Shown here: positions 11,774-22,338 of the stretch, piece after piece
Numbering within the stretch: position 1 is the stretch's first letter
Layout of the letters: each line of letters starts with the position of its first letter
NCBI GenBank assembly: GCA_033439295.1
Contig: JAVTLE010000004.1
Coordinates: 496,012 to 560,011, forward strand
Direction: 5' to 3'
From: Deuterostichococcus epilithicus
Lineage: Eukaryota > Chlorophyta > Trebouxiophyceae > Prasiolales > Stichococcaceae
DNA length: 64,000 nt
The notes under the pieces: generated by a model
Seen by the model: only the letters and a program-made list of their open reading frames with translations
The model's database searches: none
Told to the model about the DNA's origin: nothing
Translations under genes and position numbers: made by a program

Positions 11774-13079
11774 GCTGTTTACGGAGGAATCAGTATGCGG
11801 ACGAGTGACGGGCAATTCCAGACGATGAATTTGTGCTCGTGTGTACAGTGGACGATCGCTATAACGTGCGTCCTTGACAGTTCAAGGCCAATTGACAGAC
11901 CAGCCTGATCACGTGGTCACACTTGAACTGTACAAGCAATGGACCACAGTTTCGCATACCAGATCATCATAGTACCATTCGTCGATCTCTCCGACATGAC
12001 ACGTGATGTGATTGACCAGGGACCCACCCTGAAGTCTCGCCGAGTACCCAAATGCGCAGAGATGCATCCCTTTGTCCACAGTGGTCTACTGGGCCCAAAG
12101 TTCATCTTGAGCCTGGTGTGCAGGCTACGCCCTTGGGCCGACCTGCACCGGATATGCCCGTGCAGGCCCCCCGCTTCGGCGGGGTGCTGGCGGCGGGCTA
12201 CTTATGCCAAAGGCAAGGTTTTGCCTTGGAGCACCCTTGCTTCGCTGTCGGATGTAGCCCATATGTGCATCCCTCGTTGGCGGCTCGCTCGCACCTCCTG
12301 CAGCCTCTGAGGATGTCCTTGCAGGCTGCGGCCACGCACAACACGCGACGACTGTTGAATTGCCGAGTATGCCATGCATCAATGCTTTCGTCTGGCCCCT
12401 CGCTTGGCGTGCATGAGTCAAGGACCCATCTTTGTGCGCCGCCGCTCCCACTAGAAGTGTTGACGCCGCTGTTGCTGCGGCTGCGGCTACTTCCATTCCA
12501 CTGTCGTTGTTGAATGATCAGCTAACGCCACTGCAGTGACTGCGCCTGGCATCGCTGTTGCTAATGGTGCTGGTGACTGCCTCGTCAGCACTGCTGCTGC
12601 TGCTGCTAATGCGGATGCGCGCTGATCATGCTGCTGCTGCCGCCGCCGCCGCTGCCCTTGTACTACTGCTCACATAATTGCCGCTACTACACCGGCGGCA
12701 GTCACGAGTAATGTGACCGCTAGCCTTCACAGGTCTCGCTGGCATGACAAACAGATTCGCTATATAAACAGCAGGAGCTGTCCTATCAAATGCGGCAGCT
12801 AGCTGAGGGTGACAGCGGCGGTGAGTGGTGACAGCGGCGGCGCACAATGGTGGTATGGTCATGCCCTCAAGCTCTCAACGGCGCAGATAGACCTAACGAA
12901 GGTTAACACGTGTGTGCTCTGCCTGCAGTGGTGCACGAAACCCTATACCATAACCGCTTCACGAGCACAAACCTCATTGGGTACATATCATGTGACGATC
13001 TTGTGTCAACTCTTGCAACAAGCAGCTTATTAGACGAAACCATAATTAGATTTATTTCATTTTTCTGTCTCAACCCCAA
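11774..13079. other. Intergenic region, no gene called
   Basis: Short open frames here have no recognisable motif or consistent splice sites. There are CTG/GCC triplet-rich stretches at about 12590-12660. This probably contains the promoter of the anchored methyltransferase (minus strand). Confidence 0.35.
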
Positions 13080-13691
13080 TCAGCCTGAGTGAGGCTGGAA
13101 AGGTGTTAAATTGTCTGATTGGGTCGCCGATTGATGAGGTGGTGACACTCGCTGCCAACATTCTTTCGCCTCCTTGAGCAGTCTGACTGACTCCATGTCG
13201 GCCCGACGGACTGTGTGGCAGCTAGATCCGCCAGATTGCTCAGGGTTACAGGGGAACTCACAGCGTGTTGCGCTGTGCTGCAGTGACTGCCCGCACACAA
13301 TGCAGGGCCCGCAAGTACTGCGTCTCTTGACCTTTGCATTTTGACCCCAGCCGTACCCAAGGTGCTCTCCGTGCTGCCATCCAAACGTCGCCCGTAGCTC
13401 CCGGGTCCAACAGTCGAGCAGTGGCGTCGCATCGCTGTTGCAGGACAGCGAAGCTCGGCCCACGTACGCTTGATCACAGCAGCGTGCGTGCGTGCCTGCC
13501 CCTACGTTTCCCCATCTCATGGAGCTCCGTCCTGGATCCACGTGTACTCGCTCCGCAGTTGGCGTCTCGCTGCAAGCGGTCTGACATCGTCGACACCCCA
13601 GTTCATGCACTGCAGGCCAGCTTGAACGGTTGCCAGTGTTCTTATAGTGGCCCGCCTCGCCTCTGCTGACCAGTGACTGCCCGCCGAACAA
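13080..13691 (-). CDS. Doubtful 203-aa ORF with a zinc-knuckle-like motif
   Basis: A 203-residue open frame on the minus strand contains CIVCGQSLQHSATRC, which resembles a CCHC zinc knuckle but has one residue too many between the second Cys and His. Another frame just upstream (13517-13912, minus) partly overlaps it, as if a longer coding sequence had been frameshifted. A decayed retroelement gag-like fragment is one possibility; chance is another. I do not recognise the protein. Confidence 0.2.
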   Translation of the reverse strand: MFGGQSLVSRGEAGHYKNTGNRSSWPAVHELGCRRCQTACSETPTAERVHVDPGRSSMRWGNVGAGTHARCCDQAYVGRASLSCNSDATPLLDCWTRELRATFGWQHGEHLGYGWGQNAKVKRRSTCGPCIVCGQSLQHSATRCEFPCNPEQSGGSSCHTVRRADMESVRLLKEAKECWQRVSPPHQSATQSDNLTPFQPHSG

Positions 13692-14026
13692 ACTACTTGC
13701 GGCGAAGCGAGGCCCAATAACCGGTGCGCAACTTGGCCCCTGCAGCGGCCGCTAGCAAATATTAACCACATTGTCATAGCAGAGTTGATCAGGCCCTGCA
13801 ACGCGTCAACGGAGACAGTTCGGAAGTACACAACAGTGTACTCCCATCGAAAGATCGCGAGGAAGTTGAGGACATGCTGCGGCACACGACGCCCAAGAAC
13901 CCTGCTGGCCATGAAAGCACTTCCTTCTGCAGCATTGTGCTTATGGACGTTTCAGCCGCGCTTGGCTGGCTAGCATTTGTGTTGTGCAGATGTGCTTTGC
14001 CCAATAGCTACAGTTGCGACCAAGCG

Positions 14027-17000
14027 ATGGCGGCGGCGGGCTGCCGAATGCTGACGCTAACTCTCGCCGCGGCGCTGCTCCTGGGGTGCCGCCCACGCAT
14101 GGCAGTGGCAGTCACAGCCGTCACACCGTGGGAGCAGGGCCAGGCCAGCTTCTACGGGGGCGCCCCTGACGGTGCGCAGCATAATGCACAGCATGTGCTC
14201 TCCACTTAAAACCTGTATCAGCGTCACTTTCTGGTTTCTGAACCAAAAGCACTGCCCGCCTCCCCCCTCTCGCAATGCGTGCTGCAAAAGTTCGCATGCA
14301 TCTGGCTTCATCGGTTTGTCCGATGCAGCATGGCACGATGTAGCAACCTTTAAGATGGGTTGGACCGCAGGCATGTCCCCCTACAGCCCTTCCTTTGGCA
14401 CCCTACAGGTACGCCGTGAGTGAGGCTGCCCTTTAAGTGAAACGCTGATTGTAGAATCGTTATTCTAGCTTCCTTTCAGCCTGGCAGAAAGTTTGAACAC
14501 TTGATACGATGCAACAGACGCTCGTCGCATGCATGACAGGGGAGCTGCGGCTACGGTCTGCTCAGTAGGGGGGACTATCCTTTCTGGAGTGTGGCAGGCA
14601 TTGCCACCGCCAACCACTTTTTCCAGAGCGAGCCGCAGCAGGTAGTGTATTCTCTGCATGGTCATGAAGAGTCTTGCAAATCTAAGAAGCGCCTGTCATG
14701 GCTGGCGACATTACTTGCACAGCTCCAGCATAACCATGCGTCACTGCTCGCCACTGCATTCCCGTCAGCAGCTAGGTTTTCCACCACTTCAAGACGACTG
14801 GAGTCAATGACCGACACTCTGCAAATGACATACGCGATTGCGTTCTGCAGGCATGCGGAGAGTGCTTCGAGGTGCAGTGTCTGGAGCAGGTGTGCTGACG
14901 GAGGCGCATCACTCGTGTGCCCCAGCTTCCCTGGCATTGGTCGGATGTTCGTTCAACCTAGACTCAACCCTGTTCTTTGTGTTCTCTGGCTGCCATTGCA
15001 CACGAAGGCATGTATGCAGAGCATGCGGCTTCTGAATTATTTGAATAATCCCTGGTGTGTCGTTGACAGGGACCTCTGGGTCCCAAGCCGGGCAGCTGCC
15101 AAAGCAATCCGGCCGGCCGTTCGATTGTAGTGATGGTCACTGACAGCTGCCCCGAGTGTGCCAGCAACCAGCTCGATCTCCAGGCGCTCATCTGGGAAAA
15201 GGTGCGGCATGCACCTTGGTCATGAGATACAAATGTATCTTCTGAATCAAAAGACGGCCATTGGCACCTGCTTGCCCATATATGCGAGATGAAGGGAGCC
15301 GGGAGCTGCAGTCGTCTATTTTCTGCGTTTGAAATGGCCTTGATAATCGCCACGAACCAGCGCCAATCCATAAGCAAGGAATAGTGCTAGCCGGCATCTT
15401 ATTGCTCATTGCCATGCTTACGGTTCTCGGCACAAGAAATATACCGCTGCATGCATGTTGCAAATGTTCACATTCGCAGGTCTGAGCTTGATCGACGAGC
15501 GACAACAGGTGTCGCTGCTGCTGAAATCATGATCTCATGTCACTGCCGCAGATCGCAAATCCGTCGCCGAGCGGCGGGCGCATCAATATCCAGTTCCGAC
15601 GCGTGGAATGTGCGCCACCATCAGACCTGGTGAGTATTTACTGTGCCTGCAATGCGCAGTGCGTGTAGCAAAGTAAGGTCCAGGCAGCGCTACTTCAGCT
15701 TACATGCACGATGCAACTTGATTGAGCGAAGTAAAGCACGTAATTTGTATGTCTCGAAACGTTCCGTTCCAGGTGGTCATAGTGGACAGCAACTACGGCG
15801 GAGACGCCTGGATCCGCCTGAAAATCTACGTGGGTCAAGCGCGCTCCGGTCTTCTCGTGCCTGCTTCGTGGCAATCGTGTGGGGCTTTGTGCGATGACCG
15901 AAATGGGTGTATATCCGCCGTAGACGTCTGCCCCCTGGGCTTCGTTGGATTTTCGGTATTACAGCGCGTTGCTTGCTGCAATACCCTGCGTGTGATGGTT
16001 CAAAGAACTGTCATGCTGTCTGATGCGCACGCAGGGCGGTGAAGTATGAACCCTTACCCCTTATGTGTGCAGAAAGCGGGAGGGCCGGCCCCGGTTCAAC
16101 TGGTGCGCAATGATAAGGAACCTGAGTCACTCAGATGGGACCAATGTCTCATTGTTTGTGAGATTGAGGATGAACCGTCACACAGATCCAAGCACATACA
16201 TGCAGGCTGCAGCCGAGGCCGAACACTGGTGCCGTTGACACACCCTCATGAGCCCGTGCGAGACTCATGCAGGTGCAGTTGAAGAACTCTAACGACTCGA
16301 CTTGGAACAGCATGAACAACCTCTGGGGCGCCACCTGGGAGCTGCCACAGTCTCCGCAGCCTCCCGTGTAAGCATTTAACAACTTTCAGAACGAACCTGC
16401 TGTATATCTAGCAGGGCAGCACTGCTGTCATGTATAGCCCACTTTGCTGCAGCAGCAACCTGGCTAGAACATTCTCGTCAGCAGCAGAGCGTCAGCAAGG
16501 AAGGCCACTGCCCAATTGCACGTTCAACCCCTGTGAATGATTTGAAACTATACTTGATGGAAGAGGCCGAGTCTATGACGAGTCTCTTAACAATGTGCAG
16601 AGACGTTCGCATCACTGCCAACGACGGCGACTCGGTGAGATTGGTCATGCGCTCCGTGTGGTGTTTGCCATAACATGATCAACGTGGCGGCTGGAGCCAT
16701 GTGTTCCAGCGCAACAGGCAGTAGCTTGTTATTTATGATGAGGGATCGCGAGGTCACCTAATTTAGACCCTACCATTCCCTTTGCAGGTCGTTCAGCGCG
16801 ACTGCATCCCATACAGTGCGACCTGATCTGCTCTGGTCATTGCATGATGTCTTTCTTGAAAGGGTTGCCTTGCTTTACGAACCTCTGCCAGAAGCCGTAT
16901 AAATTTTCTGGTTCGCTGGTCCCCTGTATCTTCTGCTGGTTTCAGGTCGTTGCATTGCCTTTGTGGTGCACGTGCAGATGCGCAGACGGGTACCCTGCAA

Positions 17001-17653
17001 ACCAATGTGCAATTCAACATCACAGACCCCTCCGACATACAGCCCTCAGTACGATGCAGCATAGTGGCACTCATGATGCACCTATCTCATACGACGTTTC
17101 CTGTACTTGATCTACGGCATGCCTGACTTGAAGCTGCCATTCATGTATTGCCGCCCATAATGCACATGTGCATGTACGAGTGCGAAGTGCATTGACATTC
17201 TTGCGTTGGCGGACGCAACTTCACAGCACATCCTGCCACCGACATAATGCACCTGCAGTTGCTCTCGCGATGGCCATCTTTAGAATGCTCCTGCGCTATC
17301 TGCAGGGCAAGACCAGTAATCCTAGCAGAGACGATGTCAATCTGACAGCTGCGCAAGATGTCGTGCAAGCCTTCGAGGGGCCTCCCGACAGCGCCGGCGC
17401 CATTCCCCCTGCTCCAGGTGTGTAGCTGCTCAGCTGAGCTCACCAAACTCTGCACGTGACCTGCCTGCCAAACCCCGAAGCCTTCGGGTGGGACCAAAAA
17501 ATTGGTGCAGGCCTTGCTAACTGCATGTCTATGCTCTTGAATCAGAGAAGATTGTGATGACATACCTGCAGGCACCGCCGCAAACCCTGTGACCAGCATC
17601 GCAACCGGCGGTGGCGAGGCTGCCCCAGGAAAGGTCCCGCCCTCTCCCGGCAA
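14027..17653 (+). CDS. Expansin-family cell-wall-loosening protein, 10 or more short exons
   Basis: This is a secreted expansin with a GH45-like domain followed by a cellulose-binding-like domain. Exons: 14027-14171 (signal peptide LTLTLAAALLLGC, then GQASFYGGAPDG), 14371-14408 (MSPYSPSFGTLQ), 14540-14641 (GSCGYGLLSRGDYPFWSVAG), 14851-14889 (ACGECFEVQCLEQ), 15070-15201 (SIVVMVTDSCPEC...LDLQALIWEK, holding the HFD-like LDL position), 15552-15629 (GGRINIQFRRVEC), 15773-15829 (VVIVDSNYGGDAWIRLKIY), 16273-16367 (WNSMNNLWGATWELP), 16601-16634 (DVRITANDGDS), 16788 onward, and a GTLQTNVQFNITD exon near 16980-17050. Phases join without a stop through 16634. A further exon pair, about 17272-17418 and 17570-17653, would add a proline/glycine-rich tail beyond the normal expansin end. 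That tail is uncertain. The gene is convergent with the GNAT gene. Confidence 0.85.
16035..16043 (+). other. Possible 9-nt microexon of the expansin gene
   Basis: GGCGGTGAA is flanked by a CAG acceptor and a GTATGA donor. It would insert Gly-Gly-Glu in phase between the exons ending at 15829 and starting at 16273, where expansins have a glycine-rich turn. Evidence is limited to splice-site fit and phase. Confidence 0.35.
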
Positions 17654-18683
17654 GTAGGTTGACGGCAGCTTAGTAGCCCTATCGCCTCTTGGCAGCAGGT
17701 GTAGTGATGGCAGTACAGCCCGCCGCCGCCGCTGCTGCATGACCTGCCATCACAGCACCACATGCAGATGAGATACCGCAAGTGCCACAAGACCGCTGAC
17801 GCACAAGGTAGACGCTCAAACGTGGGTGAGTACTGAAGTACGGCACATATTTAAGCTCTATATGCGTGGGATTCGGAGCTTCTGGAGTTGTTGCACTGCA
17901 TCAATATTACTCGTTTGCCAGCTCAGTGCATTGTTGCAGGGTTTTGATGTCGCACATAGGAGCTTGCACTGACATCAGTACCACTGCCGCATTTGGACAT
18001 CAATGCACATGGTGCATTGGGTGCACTATTGGCCTGTTCGTCGAGTGCTGCCAGATCGTTTCAGGCGGGTATTCGATCGTAGATACTCTGTGTATGTTCC
18101 AGCTAGGACTATGTTGCCCACCTTCCTCAATCCCATGTGCGTGGTCGCTACCGGTCCAATGGTCTTGGTGAATTTGAGCAACACTAACTCTGAGATTCTC
18201 TCTTCGAAACGTTGCATATCAAGTGTGAAACACACAATCTCCATTCAATGTAACTTCCTTTTCTCTATTTCGCTGCTCATCATATGTACATATACGTCTA
18301 CCTGCCACGAGTCCTTCTGGCACCCTCTGTCAGCTACGGCGAGTGCCTGCAGCTCGTTTGATTTGAGGATTGCTGCACGGCTACAACTCAGGCCAACGGT
18401 TTCGCGCCGCAACCACCACCATCTCCGGTGGCTGGCAGGCGCTTCAGCATCATGCGCTTCCCGCTGTGCTCATTTGTCTGCGTCCGATGTCACGACATCT
18501 GAGTCAGCACGTCCATCCCACGCCAGAAGCGGTTCGCGGGAGGGTTTCAAGCACACGAGGTGCCGCTGCACGTAGCATTGCACAGGCGAATGGACGCAGA
18601 GGGGGCCGGCTGTAGCTCGCTTCCAAGGCCCAGTCTCCGGCGGAGCAGAAGCACAAAGCCATGCCTGCCACCACAGTTCAAGC
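17654..18683. other. Intergenic region between convergent expansin and GNAT genes
   Basis: I see no supportable gene. Several open frames on the plus strand (18003-18615) have low-complexity arginine/cysteine-rich composition and no family motif. It likely holds two 3' UTRs. Confidence 0.35.
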
Positions 18684-21421
18684 TCAAATGCAGAGGAAGC
18701 AAGGACGCTGAACAGGAAAGCTCACAAATCTGGCCAGCCAGTTGCGGCGCGGTTCGCGCAGCAGCCGATATCGCGCCCGCGAGTACAGCCGTGTAGCACT
18801 GGCGTTGTCCTCGTCCACGTGCAGCATCGCCGACCTACAGCCCCACTCTGCCGCCAGCTGCGGGGCACATCGGTGTTCAAGCCGGTTGAGTTCAGAGGAC
18901 ACGGTTCTGAGCAGCGGTCGATTGATACACTAGCCTGCTGAGCATGCCCACCCAAGAGGACTCTCTCAGCCGATGCTCAGGCACACGCCTCAGAATTGAG
19001 GCAGCATGCACCACCAGGCTGGAACCTTGGCAATCTGGCTCAAACACACAGAATGACCACCGCACCCAGTGGCACTTCTCCACCTGAGTTCATATGCAAA
19101 GCCTGTTGCGGTGCAAGGTGACACCATGAAGCGGCCCCAGTCCTGGAAAAGATGCCGATCAGGTCACATGCCCTCCAAGCCCAGTCCCCAACCACATAAC
19201 CTCAAACCTTTGACCCACCTGTTCCGCCTCGCGCAGCAGCGCCGCCGCGATGCCCCGCCGCCGCGCCGCCGCCCCCACCGCCACGTTGCTCACGTACGCC
19301 ATACCGGCTCGCCGCTTTTTGACGCCGCTGGGCAGCCGCCGCGGCGGCGTGTGGTCGCCTAGGGTGTCCACCACGGCAGCGCCGACGATATCCAGGGCGT
19401 CAAAGTGTGCGCCCAGGCCTGCGGGCAGGATGATAACAACTGAGGAGGTGTTGATTGGGCGCTGAGTCTGAGAACCATGCCTCCCTCATCAAGAGCAGCA
19501 TCCCAGTCGGGAGCCTTCCACATTCTCCCTGTTTGCCTGTAGAGTTGATGCCATCATGTGCTGGCGTGGTTCAGAGCGGGGCGCTGCGTGAACAACGGCA
19601 CCACAAGGCAGCCGAAATACTGGCACAGTCCCCAAGCCCAAACAACTGGTCACTCCTCGATCACTAAACCTCAAGCTTGGCAAGCGCAGCCTTGCTGGGC
19701 CGACCCTGAGGCGACAGCCAGGTTCAGATGGCAGCATCACAAGGAAGTTGGGCAGGCGGCCGACAGTGCTCTTCCAGCAGCTGTGCCCTTCCAGCAGCTA
19801 TGGCTGCAGATCCCTCAGCGACGGTGCACCTGCTGTGACTGGGCCGGGGACGGCCGCCCGCCAGAATGCCCAATACTGCCGCAGGAAGGCTGCCCGCACG
19901 CCGCCGCCGCCGCCGCCGCTGGTTCGCCGTATGCTGTGAGCCCCGGCGCCAGCGCCAGCTGGTCGCCGACACGCGACAAGGCATCTATAGCAGCGCCGCT
20001 CCGACTTCCTTGCAGCGTGCATGCCCGCCTGCATGACCACGACACGGACTCCCGAGCCAGCAGTGAAGGAACGGGGTTGCTGCCGGCCGTGTGGGAGGCA
20101 CATGTCACGGTTCGTGCATCGGCTGCCAGCCGGGGGCCGTCAAGGCTTGGTGGCCATCGCTGCGCAGGGGCAGAGCCAGATACCCACACCGCTGGCGCTC
20201 GGCAATGTTTTGCGACGCGACTGCAGCACGCAATTGTCAGCTCTGGTTCGAACGCCTGAGGAGTGATGGAAGGTGTAGGGTGCAGGACTTTAGACTCCTA
20301 TGACTCGCTCACCGACAGGGCCAGCACACGGTCCAGGCGCAGTAGCATGTGCATCATGCCGGGTGGCTCCCGCGGGTAGAACGCGCAGCAGTGCAGCTCC
20401 TGTGGATGCGCACGAGCGGCGGGGTGAGTCGTGGCACACACAGCACTGGCGCCGGAGGGCAATGCATGCCGACTGCAGCCGTGCTGCGGCTGCGCTGGCA
20501 AAGGCAACGACAGGTGTCGAAGAGGGAGTCACGGCGGCGGCAGCAAGACCATGCCGCCGATGCGGCTGCTGTGCTCGCAACGTGGCTTGGCGCAACAGCA
20601 CAGTGGCATTGCGGCAAGGCGTCAGCACGCTTGCTGAACAACGCATAGACTCGCACCGCAATGGCCCAGTAATCGGTGGGGACCGCTGTGCGGATGACGA
20701 CCTCCGAGCGGGCTGGTGCCGCCGCCGGCTCTGCATGCCAGCACGACAGTTAGCCGAGGGGGAAGTCCAGGCACCCGACCGGCGTGCGGTCAACGTTAGG
20801 TTCACGTCTCAAGTTGTAGAAAGCTGGTCTGTAGTTACTCTGGGTAGGCGGCTATTCAGCACGATAGGGCACGGGGGCCGCATGCAATTGATGCTGTGGG
20901 GAAGAATCCTGAGCAGTGGCCTGACTCGGGGATTGCTCTCGAACGTTGGAGAATGCTTTGAAAATCAGCCCCTCACCTAGTTCACGCATCTGCCGCGGAG
21001 GCGCCACCGGCAGCGTAGCAGAGTCCACTAGGCAGCGGCATGCAGTCCATCGGCTGCCGGCCCCGCCTCGGGCGCTGCCACTGCTGCCGGCGCGCAGTCG
21101 TCGCAGCAGCACTGCGTCCGACTGCAGCGCTGCAGCATCGGGCACCTGCGGCTGCACGGCGCCGTGCCGTCGCATTATCGGCCGAAGGCTGGTTGGCCGC
21201 CGGCGGTGGCACCGCCATGCGACCGCAGCAGCGAGCGCTGTCTCCGCATTGGCGGATGCAAGTGGCCTCTGCACGGCGCTGCTGCTGCCTGATGGCAGCG
21301 CGAGGCTGTCAGCTGCGCGCAAGGAGCATAGTCTCCTCCTCACGGCAACGTGCTGCTGACTGACGCTGGGCTGCCGCTGCGGCGCCATGGCCCGCAGCAT
21401 GCGGCTCTGCGTTAGTGACAT
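18684..21421 (-). CDS. GNAT-family N-acetyltransferase, probably plastid-targeted
   Basis: This is a GCN5-related acetyltransferase using acetyl-CoA. Exons in order on the minus strand: 20977-21421 (N-terminal leader rich in Ser/Arg/Ala with few acids, chloroplast-transit-like), 20657-20730 (SEVVIRTAVPTDYWAIA), 20313-20399 (ELHCCAFYPREPPGMMHMLLRL), possibly one near 19800-20050, 19219-19418 (AYVSNVAVGAAARRRGIAAALL, the Q/RxxGxG/A acetyl-CoA motif A) and 18684-18857 (AMLHVDEDNASATRLYSRARY, motif B). The first three exons join in frame, giving YWAIA|ELHCCAFYPRE as in algal/plant GNATs. The join to the 19219 exon is unresolved. Substrate is unknown; plastid protein N-terminal or lysine acetylation is inference from the leader. 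Confidence 0.75.
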
Positions 21422-22338
21422 GCAGCCAGGCGAGCAACGCCAAATATGGAATCGAGCGATTACGTGCTGCTGAGCATCACAGCAGAGCGTGTTGATGCCG
21501 TTCGTAAGCTACAATCGTCGAGAACGAGATGGGATGACGTGTCAATGCCGACCGTTTTGCTTCGTGTTAGCACTCCCTTGGGGCCGCTGATCACCCAGCA
21601 AAGCGTTTATAGCATTGTGGCTGCAAGTTTTCACCGCTACTGCTCTGAGCCGAGACGGCACAGATCGTGCGAAGCTGCAATGAAACGTCTTGCTGACGGA
21701 GCTGGCAAATCAAGATCCGAGACAAGGCTGGCTGGCGGGAGAGGGCCTAGGGGTTCTGCCCATCCCCTGCCATAGTTGCGCACCCAGAATGCCTTCTGCT
21801 GGAAGATCCATTGTGCTGCAGTCAGATCTTGCAAACTTTGATCCCAAACTAACAAGAGCTGGCATGCCAGTGCCCTTGCCAAGCTTCAAATGACACCGAC
21901 ATCGAGCTGATCTGACCTTTTGTGCTTTGCATTAATACAAGCAGCAGTAGTGAACAAGGTGGTCATTCGAGAGGTGAATGGTTCTCATCCCGATCGGATT
22001 CTGCCGATCTTGAACTGAGAGACTTGCCTCAACGCGCAGAGTTCACTCAGCCTGCCAGTACCAAGTGAGTTTCGCTGATCACTCCCAGATACTCCACCGC
22101 ATTTAAGCCCAGCGAGGTCTTAGCGTTGACTCTGCGCATTTCGTCTTCAGGCATAACAGCTGCCGGCACGCCACACAGACACCACTGCGGAAATCCTTGA
22201 AGCTGAGCGGATGACTGAACACTCGGCCTTATCTGCTCCTGCTATCCAACGTCAGCTGATCGCCTGCGAAGGGAGACACGGCAGCGGCGCCGGGGTGAGC
22301 GGGGCGGCCTGCGGCGGCGGGCGGACACTCGCCGCAGC
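21422..22338. other. Divergent promoter region between GNAT (-) and fatty acid hydroxylase (+)
   Basis: About 0.9 kb separates two divergently transcribed genes. A 109-aa plus-strand open frame (21446-21775) lies here but has no recognised motif or splice partner, so I do not call it. Shared regulation of the flanking genes is possible but not shown. Confidence 0.35.

Noticed and set aside
13080-13912. Second retroelement with a gag zinc knuckle
   Set aside because: The cysteine/histidine spacing does not fit CCHC exactly, and no protease, RT, LTR or terminal repeats are nearby; kept only as a low-confidence ORF.
21446-21775. 109-aa plus-strand open frame between the GNAT and hydroxylase genes
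   Set aside because: Begins with a plausible sequence but has no family motif, no clear splice donor and lies in a divergent promoter region.
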